Source: Paenibacillus zanthoxyli JH29 (GTDB lineage Bacteria > Bacillota > Bacilli > Paenibacillales > Paenibacillaceae). From it: a DNA stretch of 36,478 bases. The translations under genes and the position numbers were made by a program. Below the pieces are notes generated by a model. It ran no database searches. It saw nothing but the letters and a program-made list of their open reading frames with translations, and was not told the origin of the DNA. Positions 23,571 through 31,619 of this stretch are shown here, one piece after another. The stretch covers positions 1 to 36,478 of the forward strand of contig NZ_ASSD01000523.1 in NCBI RefSeq assembly GCF_000520715.1. Direction: 5' to 3'. Positions within the stretch are counted from its first letter, which is position 1. Each line of letters opens with the position of its first letter.

Positions 23571-23614
23571 ACAGGTTCTGAAATGGCTTTTACAGCATTT
23601 TAGAACCTGTTTTT
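23571..23614 (+). terminator. Terminator after the second tRNA copy
   Basis: ACAGGTTCT.AAATG pairs with CATTT..AGAACCTGT and is followed by TTTTT. It is in the same position relative to the tRNA and integrase remnant as 6429-6469, but with a different stem sequence. Confidence 0.8.
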
Positions 23615-23700
23615 ATGTGGGCAGAAAGCTTAGGACATTGCTTATCATTTGGGCAGAAGAAACTTTGAAGCTATAATCCAGATGGGTGTAAATATTGGCG
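23613..23700 (-). pseudogene. Integrase C-terminal remnant next to the second tRNA copy
   Basis: The minus strand reads ANIYTHLDYSFKVSSAQ and then MISNVLSFLPT before a stop, the conserved end (with the catalytic-type Tyr) of the same integrase family as at 6456. Upstream sequence to about 23825 no longer gives the HxxR box, so only the tail remains. Together with the tRNA copy and hairpin it repeats the arrangement at 6327-6690. Confidence 0.7.
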
Positions 23701-23828
23701 GATATGCCCGCTGGATCATTTGCAACCTGAAATACCTGAAATTTGTTGTATCCATTCATTGGGCAAGTCAGGAGTGTACGCTCCATTCGTTTGACTATAC
23801 TGAATCCATCGCAGAGTAGTGCCGGAGG

Positions 23829-24383
23829 TTACGATTTAAATATTACCGGTTGCTTTCCGAAAAGGTTATTCAGTGTGTTGGAAATGGTTATCGCATCGTC
23901 TTCTTTAAATTGAGTAATTGCGACCCTCAATGCGGTAAAAAGCATTGCCGAGCGGATGTGGATGAAGTACTGCCAATTTCTATCATCCAGGTTGACGCCC
24001 TCTTTAATAAATCTCAGTTTCTCTCCTATTATGAAAGAAAGCCGGGTTTGAAACTCCTCGTAAAGATTCGCTTTGATCAAAGATAAAAACAGATCTTTTT
24101 GGGAAAGCCAAATATCAAATAAAGACCTGATTACCACATTAGAATCGGTATTTGGCCCCATACGCTGGATTAATCCAATAAATACCAATTCCATCTGATA
24201 TAACACTACATCCGATTTGTCGTCAAACAGACGATAGAAAGTAGCCCTGCCTACTCCGGATGCGTTTACAATCTGTGTTACGGTGATATTGTTATAATCC
24301 TGTGTTCGCATCAATTCTTCTAAACCTTTGCAAATTAATTTTGCGGATTGTGTTTTTCGTTTATCATTCTCAATGTGATACAT
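23829..24383 (-). CDS. TetR/AcrR-family transcriptional regulator
   Basis: A 184-residue repressor-like protein. The N-terminal helix-turn-helix is clear: LICKGLEELMRTQDYNNITV, TQIVNASGVGRATFYRLFDD, KSDVVLYQ. The C-terminal ligand/dimer domain is helical and poorly conserved. AGGAGCGGCAACA precedes ATG 24383. The divergent neighbour is only a 53-codon frame, and a degraded short-chain dehydrogenase-like segment lies beyond, so its original target may have been lost. Ligand unknown. Confidence 0.82.
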   Translation of the reverse strand: MYHIENDKRKTQSAKLICKGLEELMRTQDYNNITVTQIVNASGVGRATFYRLFDDKSDVVLYQMELVFIGLIQRMGPNTDSNVVIRSLFDIWLSQKDLFLSLIKANLYEEFQTRLSFIIGEKLRFIKEGVNLDDRNWQYFIHIRSAMLFTALRVAITQFKEDDAITISNTLNNLFGKQPVIFKS

Positions 24384-24552
24384 TGTTGCCGCTCCTGTTC
24401 CACTTCTTGATAATCTATTGATTTCATTCGGACTACTGATATGCTTGTATCATAAGTCCGATTTTTTTGCAATAGATAGCTATTAAATGAAGAATATAAC
24501 GGTAATGTTAATCGGTACTAAGAAAAAATTAAAAGAAGAGTAGGAGTAGTTT

Positions 24553-24714
24553 ATGAACAGTTCATCACCTATCCTGAAAGAAAACCATTCACGCGTCGTT
24601 GATGCGCGTAATGCGGAACTGAAACTGCTAACCGGCACATCATCGCGATCAATCGACCGGGCGGCGGAATGGGCGACGGTATGGATCACCGGAATATTTA
24701 TCCCACGACTCTAA
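24553..24714 (+). CDS. 53-codon frame of unknown origin
   Basis: ATG 24553 with GGAG 8 bases ahead encodes MNSSSPILKENHSRVVDARN followed by a region ending AAEWATVWITGIFIPRL. It is divergent from the TetR gene and followed by a terminator. It may be the truncated start of a TetR-controlled gene or a small protein. I see no recognisable domain. Confidence 0.3.
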   Translation: MNSSSPILKENHSRVVDARNAELKLLTGTSSRSIDRAAEWATVWITGIFIPRL

Positions 24715-24760
24715 AGTTCGATAATTGAAATAGAGTTTATACAATAAAATATCTTTTAGC

Positions 24761-24800
24761 GGCCTTGCATCACTTGTTATAGTGACGCAGGGCCTTTTTT
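24761..24800 (+). terminator. Factor-independent terminator
   Basis: GGCCTTGC.TCACT pairs with AGTGA.GCA.GGGCC around TGTTAT and is followed by TTTTTT. It closes the small frame at 24553. Confidence 0.85.
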
Positions 24801-25070
24801 ATGCCGGTTATTCTCTGCAATGAGCTGAATGAACAAATGATTCGGTCTTATAGAGAAGTGAGCCTCTCCCACTTGGCCCACCAGCAGGAAATTCTCGACA
24901 CTTTCGTACATCGACTCTCTGGCTTCCTCCGGTATATAGTTCACATTTCGGTTCGAACGATACCGAACGTGACGCTCCAGTTCCGGAAACGAGAACAATT
25001 GAACCGCCCTTCCGGATGCTCTGATTTCCGTACTTGGCGGCCATTGACGCCCCCCAATAGCGTATGTCAA
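24801..25070 (-). pseudogene. Possible degraded short-chain dehydrogenase
   Basis: The minus strand gives, in different frames, SIRKGGSIVLVSGTGASRSV (the beta-strand/serine region of SDR enzymes) and ENFLLVGQVGEAHF (like the LPVGRxGEPEDIA block), with the catalytic Tyr-x3-Lys section between them deleted. No single frame spans it. Identification rests on two short blocks and is tentative. The region 25071-25340 beyond it holds no gene that I can support. Confidence 0.35.
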
Positions 25071-25342
25071 AAAATCAACTGAGTTTAGGGAAATGTGGCT
25101 CAGGCATTACGTTCTCTGGTTTTCGGAGGTTAGCCATATTTGGCTTAGGTTTTTTGCAAAAAAATACCAAAAATGAGCAAATATATGATATCTTTGAAGT
25201 GAGGCATGTAACAATGATAGAACAGTTTGTGAATAGATTAACAAGCATACAGTTGACCGTTACTGTCCTTTAGGAGAAAAAGGAAAAACAGCAGCGTGTA
25301 TGGGAACGGTGATCATAATTATAATTTTGAGAGGAGGAAAGC

Positions 25343-25450
25343 ACGCCGAAATCTTTGAACAATGCTATTTTCAGGAAGATGATGTTGGCAAGTCTATTGG
25401 GAATGGCCGTAGCAAAACAAATGAGGGAGGAAAAAGACTATGAATTCTAA
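25343..25450 (+). other. Possible small frame with an ACG start overlapping the next gene
   Basis: GAGAGGAGGAAAGC is followed at normal distance not by ATG but by ACG, opening a 35-codon frame with a short hydrophobic middle (FRKMMLASLLGMAVAKQMRE) that overlaps the next gene by 11 bases. ACG could be a mutated ATG. Translation is unproven. Confidence 0.2.
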
Positions 25451-26159
25451 ACAAATCTTGAAAGGAAGTCTCGCGCTGCTTGTATTGTCATTAACGTTGC
25501 CTTTTTATAGCGCTCAAGCAGCTTCAAAGGAGGTTGAAGCGGTAGAACCTCAAGTAGCTTCTGTCGACAAAGATTCGGGGGTAACGGTGTACCGAGATGC
25601 TGCAGGAGGCTTCGTATTTTCAGGCTTAGAGGTTCCGTTTACTGCAACAGAGGAACAGCAAGCGGAGCAGAAAGCAACGATTGAGAAATATAGCGCCTCT
25701 GAAGATTTAACAAAGTTTCCCGGTGCATTCGCGGCCAGTGAATATGTCGATTATGAATCTAATCCAATTTATATCGGCACATGGAACAATATCCCCGCGT
25801 ATGCACGCCACACGTTGGGAGCATATAGTTCTACCCTTTCTTACTTGACCAGTTATGGATATACATCTTGGTACAATACAAGCGGCAACACCGCACTCCC
25901 ATATCGTAACGGAGCTACTAATAATGGTGCAAATCAAGGTGTTGTCGATGTTGCAAAGTTTAGTTACTTTGATGTTAGAGATATAGGGACTAATAATGTA
26001 ACATCGCTTCAAATTACGGACTGGGGTCCCGATCAGAAAGCTCATCCCGATAGAATTGCTGATCTTGATAAAAATGATTTTGCCAGCTTGCATGGTAGTT
26101 CTGGGGCCGGACTCTTCTATTCAAGAACCTGGGTACCGATTAAAAACTACAATCCGTAA
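25440..26159 (+). CDS. Secreted protein with a double-psi beta-barrel-like C-terminus
   Basis: A 239-residue protein with a classic signal peptide (MNSKQILKGSLALLVLSLTL, cleavage probably after AQA at about residue 28). A charged linker to about residue 85 precedes a Tyr/Ser/Asn-rich domain. The end, TSLQITDWGPDQKAHPDRIA followed by DLDKNDFASL, resembles the D-x-GP and R-x-x-DL motifs of RlpA/expansin-type double-psi barrels that bind or act on cell wall. That relationship is inferred from motifs. GGGAGG precedes ATG 25440. The gene is followed by a hairpin and a membrane-anchored propeller protein. Confidence 0.65.
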   Translation: MNSKQILKGSLALLVLSLTLPFYSAQAASKEVEAVEPQVASVDKDSGVTVYRDAAGGFVFSGLEVPFTATEEQQAEQKATIEKYSASEDLTKFPGAFAASEYVDYESNPIYIGTWNNIPAYARHTLGAYSSTLSYLTSYGYTSWYNTSGNTALPYRNGATNNGANQGVVDVAKFSYFDVRDIGTNNVTSLQITDWGPDQKAHPDRIADLDKNDFASLHGSSGAGLFYSRTWVPIKNYNP

Positions 26160-26214
26160 CTTGAAAAACTTGATGGATAAACAACGGTTCCTCAATAAAT
26201 CTTATTGAAGCAGT

Positions 26215-26269
26215 ACACCACATGCTGGGTTCATAGATCGAAATCATATGAGCCAGCAGCATGTGGTGT
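26215..26269. repeat. 13-bp perfect inverted repeat ahead of the propeller gene
   Basis: ACACCACATGCTG (26215-26227) and CAGCATGTGGTGT (26257-26269) are exact complements separated by 29 bases. No T run follows; the ribosome binding site of the next gene begins about 5 bases later. It may be an operator, an mRNA stability element or a control hairpin. Confidence 0.7.
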
Positions 26270-26286
26270 TATATGGAGGAAGCAAT

Positions 26287-27582
26287 ATGATAGTTACAAA
26301 AAGAAGCAAGATATTAGCTGCACTGCTCCTAACTATTATTCTTTTATGCACCGCTCTGCTTATGTTCAAGAGTAATCAAATTGCTCCTGTTAATACTAAT
26401 CAGGTTCAGCATACTTCCAGTGTCGTTGGTCTTCTTAGCGATCAAAAGAACGGCAGTAATTTTGTGGTTTATGATACTAAAATATGGAAACCGACAGTTC
26501 TGCTTCGTTTACCCGAGGTCACTCCAGATAATTATGCCGCGTTATCCAGGAATGGGAAATATGCTGCATATACCAAATGGGACGAGCATAATGCGAGAAG
26601 ATATCTTGAAGTATATACTCTTCCAACTGGAAAGATTGAGACCTTTTATCAGGATATGCCCATTAAAAATGAAATCATTAAAATCTCATGGTTGCCAGAC
26701 AATAAAACGCTTTTATTCATCCAAAATGATGCAAGGACGTTTTCCTATCAAGAGATCAAGACTTTTAATATCGAAACAAGGGAAGAAAAAGTGCTTGTAC
26801 ATGGGGAAGTATGGCGTGTACGGGCTGTTGAAGATACTGGTAAGACGGCACAAAGTTTTTATTTAAAAGGGAAAAAAACCTATTTGAAAGTCAAGGAAAA
26901 AAAGGCTGTTGCTTCCTATAAAAAAGACGATCCTATTAATAAAGATGAGCAGTGGAATTATTACTTGAATCAGAAGGATATTGATAAAATTTATCATTAT
27001 TATGGCGGGAAGGGTACGTTTAGTATTGAGAAGGTCCCGAACATGATGAATGTAGCTTTTTCGGCTCCTAGAGTGTCAAGTGACGGAACCAAAGTGATTT
27101 ATAGTACCATCCTTGATCGAAGCAGCGCACCGGGAGCAAGAACTCCCCTTTGGATGACTGCCTCTATCTGGTTGTATGATTTGAAAAGCGGTCAAGCTTC
27201 CATGGTGTATTCACAAAACGATGGCGGCTCCATTGGGCGCGTCGATTGGGTAAGTGGTGACGAGATCTGTTTTATTTCCTATTACGATTTCCAGGGAAGT
27301 CGGGACTCTGTTAACTATTTACGTTTATCTAGTAAAGAACATCGTATTTTGTTTCCGTATTCAGACGAACATTATAACAATACCACTCTCTTGCCGATAG
27401 GGAACCGGCAAATTACATTTTCGAGTTCAAAAAAAGATGATTTTTATGAAGATTCAAAAACGATTCTATTCAGCATTGATTCCAACACCTATCATAATCT
27501 TGACATAAAAATGAATAATAAGAATGTATTGTTAGAAAAGTTTATCTATCAGGAGTTAATTTCACAGAATGCTCCCAAGTAA
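26287..27582 (+). CDS. Membrane-anchored TolB/WD40-like beta-propeller protein
   Basis: A 431-residue protein with one N-terminal hydrophobic helix (ILAALLLTIILLCTALLMF) after a basic start, so it is secreted or anchored outside. The rest has repeated propeller-blade patterns: ALSRNGKYAAYTKW, KISWLPDNKTLLFIQND, APRVSSDGTKVIYST, SIWLYDLKSGQASMVY and RVDWVSGDEICFISY, as in TolB/PD40 proteins. Function unknown. GGAGGAAGCAAT precedes ATG 26287. It lies 127 bases behind the secreted protein gene in the same direction, and the two may act together at the cell envelope. Confidence 0.75.
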   Translation: MIVTKRSKILAALLLTIILLCTALLMFKSNQIAPVNTNQVQHTSSVVGLLSDQKNGSNFVVYDTKIWKPTVLLRLPEVTPDNYAALSRNGKYAAYTKWDEHNARRYLEVYTLPTGKIETFYQDMPIKNEIIKISWLPDNKTLLFIQNDARTFSYQEIKTFNIETREEKVLVHGEVWRVRAVEDTGKTAQSFYLKGKKTYLKVKEKKAVASYKKDDPINKDEQWNYYLNQKDIDKIYHYYGGKGTFSIEKVPNMMNVAFSAPRVSSDGTKVIYSTILDRSSAPGARTPLWMTASIWLYDLKSGQASMVYSQNDGGSIGRVDWVSGDEICFISYYDFQGSRDSVNYLRLSSKEHRILFPYSDEHYNNTTLLPIGNRQITFSSSKKDDFYEDSKTILFSIDSNTYHNLDIKMNNKNVLLEKFIYQELISQNAPK

Positions 27583-27647
27583 TTTCTAAATCCATTGGTA
27601 GGAAAGGAATAACTGAAAGAACGGCTTCTTTTTGTTTTGCAGCATGG

Positions 27648-27690
27648 AAAAAGAGGCGATCCCAAAGTCATCTAGGATGACTTTGGGATC
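27648..27690 (-). terminator. Terminator, best on the minus strand
   Basis: GATCCCAAAGTCATC (27658-27672) and its exact complement (27676-27690) form a 15-bp stem with loop TAG. On the minus strand it is followed by GCCTCTTTTT, ending the monooxygenase transcript. It may also stop the plus-strand propeller message. Confidence 0.85.
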
Positions 27691-27743
27691 AGGATAATAA
27701 CCTAAATACCTAAAGACAGAGAAAACAACACTTGAAGATTTTG

Positions 27744-28703
27744 TTAACCCTTCAACAAATGCGGCGGGAAATGAGGCAGCACGTATTCACCTAGCTCTTG
27801 AATAACTTCACCAGCCGGACGATCACTGTCAAACAGGGCGAAGAACAGGTGATTCACGCCAATGGATCGGTAGATTTCAAGCAATTCAATCAGCCTGTTC
27901 CGGCCTACGCGATATCCAAGCCGGATAGGGGTTTCCCTCTCATCCGGGTTTTCCGCCAGATCAAGATGCATGGGCATGGAGAAAGGGCGGAAGGCTTCAT
28001 TCCCGTGGCGGTCAGACGAATCGCGCCATGCGGCTATGACTTCCTGCTGCCGCGCTGGCGCTTGCGGGTAGTACATCCAGCCATCGCCATGTTGACCAAG
28101 CCAATTCATGTCTTGCTGCGCAAAGCCGGTAACGATAGTAGGAATCATGGTTTCCAGTTTCGGAACAAGCGTGGTTCGTTCCATCTGGCCGTAGCTGGAA
28201 TGAATCAAGGGGTATTCCTCATACAGTGCTTTTTGGAGATAGGAGTAAGCTTCCCGGAACTGAGCGCCCCGGCTAGGGTGATCTACGCCAAGTCCGCGAA
28301 AGTCTGCTTGCCGGTCTCCGGAGGAGATTCCCATAATCAGCCTTTGAGGAAACAGCGCTTCAATAGTAGCAACCTCCTTCGCCATCCGAAGCGGATGACG
28401 AAGAGGGAGCACAAGTGCGGAAGTCCCGAGAGCGATTTGTTTGGTCTGACTGAGTAGATGCGTACCGTAAATCAAAATATCATAGATTTGACCGACAGCC
28501 GGGTCCAGAAATTCCGGATCTTTCAAGATAACGTCCCGGAGCCAGAGGGCGGTAAAGCCGTAATTTTCAGCTGCTTGCGAAAGCTCCACCTGATGCGCCA
28601 TCGTCGGTGCCTTCATCCGATAATTTTCCAGCGGGATGTGAAGTCCAAGCGTTAACTCACCTTCTTGGTACATCCTTTGATAACTTTTATGATGATCCAA
28701 CAT
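27744..28703 (-). CDS. Luciferase-like (LLM class) flavin-dependent oxidoreductase
   Basis: A 319-residue TIM-barrel monooxygenase of the bacterial luciferase family. LTLGLHIPLENYRMKAPTMA, AENYGFTALWLRD, IALGTSALVLPLRHPLRMAK, QRLIMGISSGDR and IVTGFAQQDMNWLGQHGDGW are characteristic blocks. It should use reduced FMN and O2 on an unknown substrate. ATG 28703 is preceded by GGGGAGCACAT; an in-frame start at 28763 would overlap the upstream gene. Only 13 bases separate it from the MFS gene, so they form an operon, divergent from HxlR at 30089 and probably under its control. Confidence 0.85.
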   Translation of the reverse strand: MLDHHKSYQRMYQEGELTLGLHIPLENYRMKAPTMAHQVELSQAAENYGFTALWLRDVILKDPEFLDPAVGQIYDILIYGTHLLSQTKQIALGTSALVLPLRHPLRMAKEVATIEALFPQRLIMGISSGDRQADFRGLGVDHPSRGAQFREAYSYLQKALYEEYPLIHSSYGQMERTTLVPKLETMIPTIVTGFAQQDMNWLGQHGDGWMYYPQAPARQQEVIAAWRDSSDRHGNEAFRPFSMPMHLDLAENPDERETPIRLGYRVGRNRLIELLEIYRSIGVNHLFFALFDSDRPAGEVIQELGEYVLPHFPPHLLKG

Positions 28704-28716
28704 ATGTGCTCCCCAA

Positions 28717-29922
28717 TTATTTCCGCTCAAGCTTGGCGGAAACCGCAGTGAGTATAATCGCAAGCATAACCATCAAAGCCCCGATCCATGGCGTATGCAC
28801 AAGTCCCATCGTATCGACAACAACCCCGCCGATAAAAGCGCCAACCGCAATGCCGATGTTGAAAGCCGCAATGTTAAGTGCTGAAGCGACGTCTACCGCC
28901 GAAGGAACATATTTTTCTGCCAGTTGGACAACATATAGCTGAAGACCAGGGACATTCATGAATGCGAATAATCCCATCAGGATAATGCCAATCAAGCCAG
29001 TGACTTTAAAGGGAATGAGGAACGTCAATAGAATAAGAACAGCGGCTTGCAAAATAAACATCATAAGCAGCGCACGGATCGGGTTTTTATTGGCCCATTT
29101 ACCGCCAACAGAGTTGCCGATTGCCACCGCAATACCATAGACGATCAGGATAATGTTAACCGCGCCTTGGCTAAATCCGGTAACATCGTGCAGGAGCGGG
29201 GTTAAGAAAGTGAACGCGACGAACGTTCCTCCATAACCGAGCGCAGTGATCAGGAAACCCAGAAGCAGGCGGCCGTTCGTAATCAGCCGGAACATATCCG
29301 AAAATTTAGCCGGCGGAGCTTGCTTCAAATTACGAGGGATGAGTATGGCGCTTGCAATGATCGCAATAACACCCAGCAAGGCAACGCTCCAGAATGTTGC
29401 TCTCCAGTCAAAAGCTTGACCGATAAATGTCCCGAGCGGTACACCTGTAACAATGGCAATCGTAAGACCGGTGAATACAAGCGCGATGGCGCTAGCCTTT
29501 TTTTCAGGAGATACTAACTGGACAGCAATCGTCGATGCAATTGAGAAAAAGACGCCATGAGAGAATGCAGTAATGAAACGTGCGACAAGCAGCAGCCCGA
29601 ATGAGGATGACATCGCGGCGGTCGCATTACCGATGATAAAGAGCACCATCAGCCACATAAGTAAAGACTTGCGGCTCATGCGGTTGGTGAGCGCGGTAAT
29701 GATTGGGGCCCCCACAGCAACCCCGATGGCATAACCTGAAATGAGTAGGCCGGCAAGAGTAATGCCGATTCTCAAGTCGCCGGCGATGCTAGCAAGCAGT
29801 CCTACGGGAACAAACTCGGTTGTTCCGATACCGAAAGCGCTGATCGCTAGGGCAAGGAGCGCCCAGTTTCCTGATTTTTGCGTCTCTTGGGTCTGAGACA
29901 CGGATTGTGCAATGTTGCTCAT
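28717..29922 (-). CDS. MFS transporter, DHA1 (AraJ/YdhP-like) efflux type
   Basis: A 401-residue protein with 12 predicted helices. Typical blocks are LALAISAFGIGTTEFVPVGL, the loop-2 motif GAPIITALTNRMSRKSLL and GVPLGTFIGQAFDWRATFW, all of AraJ/PbuE/YdhP-type drug or metabolite exporters. ATG 29922 is preceded by GGAGGAAATTCAT. It is the first gene of a two-gene operon with the luciferase-like enzyme. An AAGTACGTACTT palindrome stands between it and the divergent HxlR gene. Confidence 0.87.
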   Translation of the reverse strand: MSNIAQSVSQTQETQKSGNWALLALAISAFGIGTTEFVPVGLLASIAGDLRIGITLAGLLISGYAIGVAVGAPIITALTNRMSRKSLLMWLMVLFIIGNATAAMSSSFGLLLVARFITAFSHGVFFSIASTIAVQLVSPEKKASAIALVFTGLTIAIVTGVPLGTFIGQAFDWRATFWSVALLGVIAIIASAILIPRNLKQAPPAKFSDMFRLITNGRLLLGFLITALGYGGTFVAFTFLTPLLHDVTGFSQGAVNIILIVYGIAVAIGNSVGGKWANKNPIRALLMMFILQAAVLILLTFLIPFKVTGLIGIILMGLFAFMNVPGLQLYVVQLAEKYVPSAVDVASALNIAAFNIGIAVGAFIGGVVVDTMGLVHTPWIGALMVMLAIILTAVSAKLERK

Positions 29923-30022
29923 ATGAATTTCCTCCACTTTACTTATTTGCATCGAATCGAAGTTCCATGCATTGAAATTTTTATCTCATGGCGTTATTGT
30001 ATAGCTGTACGACCAATATGAT

Positions 30023-30034
30023 AAGTACGTACTT
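30023..30034. promoter_or_regulatory. Putative HxlR operator (AAGTACGTACTT)
   Basis: A perfect 12-base palindrome in the divergent MFS/HxlR promoter region, followed by TTAAAGTAATGTAGGCACC, much like the sequence after the 8093 site. A further half site (AAAAAGTACC) lies at 30053-30062. Confidence 0.65.
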
Positions 30035-30088
30035 TAAAGTAATGTAGGCACCAAAAAGTACCCTACTCTGTCAAGGAGGTGAGCTGAA

Positions 30089-30424
30089 GTGTTCAATATT
30101 CCGGTTGAAGCTACTCTTAATGTCATCGGAGGCAAATGGAAGGTCGTTATCTTATGTCATTTAGATAAAGGGGAGAAGCGGACCAGCGAATTAAAGAGAT
30201 TAATGCCCGGCATAACGCAAAAGATGCTAACCCAACAATTGCGTGAGCTAGAAGAGGACGGGGTTGTGAAGCGAAGCATTTACGAGCAGATCCCGCCGAA
30301 AGTGGTATACTCGCTAACCGAATACGGATGGTCTCTAAAACCAATTTTGGATACCATGTGCGCATGGGGGGAGAAGCATATAGAGCAGACGCCTGAGCCC
30401 CCAATCGTTGTATCTTCCAATTAG
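30089..30424 (+). CDS. HxlR-family transcriptional regulator
   Basis: A 111-residue winged-helix protein: [47 protein letters not shown] and an intact WGEKH end. Start is GTG 30089, with AAGGAGGTGA 6 bases upstream. Most relatives begin with a Cys-Pro-Val-Glu-like motif; here it is IPVE, so the common N-terminal redox cysteine is replaced by Ile. Cysteines remain in the core (VILCHL) and near the end (TMCAWG). It is divergent from the MFS-monooxygenase operon and followed by an aldo/keto reductase with the same palindrome. It probably represses or activates both. Confidence 0.88.
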   Translation: MFNIPVEATLNVIGGKWKVVILCHLDKGEKRTSELKRLMPGITQKMLTQQLRELEEDGVVKRSIYEQIPPKVVYSLTEYGWSLKPILDTMCAWGEKHIEQTPEPPIVVSSN

Positions 30425-30464
30425 ATTTTAGAGTAACGTACTTATTCAATATTAATTGGTCAAA

Positions 30465-30499
30465 GTGGACTGTGCATTTTTGTGCAGTCCGCTTTTTTT
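30465..30499 (+). terminator. Terminator after HxlR
   Basis: GTGGACTGTGCA pairs with TGCAGTCCGC and is followed by TTTTTTT. Confidence 0.85.
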
Positions 30500-30592
30500 A
30501 GTGTTCGGGGTCCCCGTAAAATACTTGGAGTAAACCTCGAATAGGCTCCGTTTTGTGCGCTATAGGTACTTTTAAGTGCCTGCGGTACTAAA

Positions 30593-30604
30593 AAGTACGT
30601 ACTT
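30593..30604. promoter_or_regulatory. Putative HxlR operator ahead of the aldo/keto reductase
   Basis: AAGTACGTACTT again, perfect, immediately followed by the -10-like TACTATAAC. A diverged copy (TAGGTACTTTTAAGTGCCT) is about 25 bases upstream. Its position suggests direct control of the reductase operon. Confidence 0.6.
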
Positions 30605-30735
30605 ACTATAACGTTCTGTTGGATTTATAATGAGCCTGCGGCGGGGCGAAAATGGATATGAACTCCAGTTCCCCCGTAAATGAGGCGCGCCTCAACAACT
30701 TAACTCGAATAAATGAGAATGGGAGGAAAGATTCA

Positions 30736-31578
30736 GTGGCAAAAAATTTGCAAGATACAACTGCTCTCTATAATGGTGTGAGCATGCCATGGTTTGGATT
30801 GGGTGTATTTAAAGTGGAGGAAGGTCCCGAACTTGAGAATGCGGTGAAGACAGCGATCAAACATGGGTACCGCAGCATCGATACGGCAGCTATCTATGGA
30901 AACGAAGAAGGCGTTGGACGGGGAATTGACCAAGGGCTTAAAGAAGCCGGGATTGGCAGAGAAGAACTGTTTGTGACTTCCAAAGTATGGAATGACGATT
31001 TGGGATATGAGTCAACGTTGGCAGCCTATGAGACGAGCATCAAAAAGCTGAACCTGGAATACCTGGATTTGTACCTGATTCACTGGCCGAAGGAAGGAAA
31101 GTTTAAAGATGCCTGGAGAGCGCTGGAAACCATTTATAAAGAAGGCCGTGTAAAAGCGATTGGAGTAAGCAACTTCCAAATTCATCATCTTGAAGAGCTA
31201 ATGGTTGACGCGGAAATTAAACCCATGGTGAATCAAGTGGAGTACCATCCCCGGTTGACCCAAAAGGAATTACAGCAATATTGCAAGCAGCAAGGCATTC
31301 AATTTGAAGCTTGGTCGCCGCTCATGCAGGGTCAACTCCTGGATAATCCGGGGCTCAAAGCAATTGCGGATAAATACAATAAATCCATTGCCCAAGTCAT
31401 TCTGCGCTGGGACCTTCAGAACGGCGTTATCACGATTCCTAAATCTACAAAAGAACATCGGATCGTTGAAAATGCCAGCGTATTTGATTTTGAATTAACA
31501 AAAGAGGATATGGAGCAAATTGACAGTCTGAATCAAAATCATCGGGTTGGCCCGGATCCGGACAATTTTGATTTTTAA
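30736..31578 (+). CDS. Aldo/keto reductase (YtbE/YvgN-like)
   Basis: A 280-residue NADPH-dependent reductase with the AKR catalytic residues visible: Asp and Tyr in SIDTAAIYGNEEGVG, Lys in FVTSKVWNDD, His in YLIHWPKEG. IGVSNFQIHHLEEL, MVNQVEYHP and TIPKSTKEHRI are also typical. Relatives reduce methylglyoxal and other reactive aldehydes. GTG 30736 is chosen because GGGAGGAAAG lies 6 bases upstream and because homologues begin here; the frame is open back to an ATG at 30652, but that extension has no family match. It is followed within 41 bases by the quinone oxidoreductase remnant. Confidence 0.88.
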   Translation: MAKNLQDTTALYNGVSMPWFGLGVFKVEEGPELENAVKTAIKHGYRSIDTAAIYGNEEGVGRGIDQGLKEAGIGREELFVTSKVWNDDLGYESTLAAYETSIKKLNLEYLDLYLIHWPKEGKFKDAWRALETIYKEGRVKAIGVSNFQIHHLEELMVDAEIKPMVNQVEYHPRLTQKELQQYCKQQGIQFEAWSPLMQGQLLDNPGLKAIADKYNKSIAQVILRWDLQNGVITIPKSTKEHRIVENASVFDFELTKEDMEQIDSLNQNHRVGPDPDNFDF

Positions 31579-31619
31579 GCAGAAGAACTATACCGGCAAT
31601 AGCAAAAGGGGACTGTGTG

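Noticed and set aside
25064-25273. 69-codon frame ahead of the secreted protein gene
   Set aside because: No ribosome binding site and no recognisable protein features; the sequence looks intergenic.
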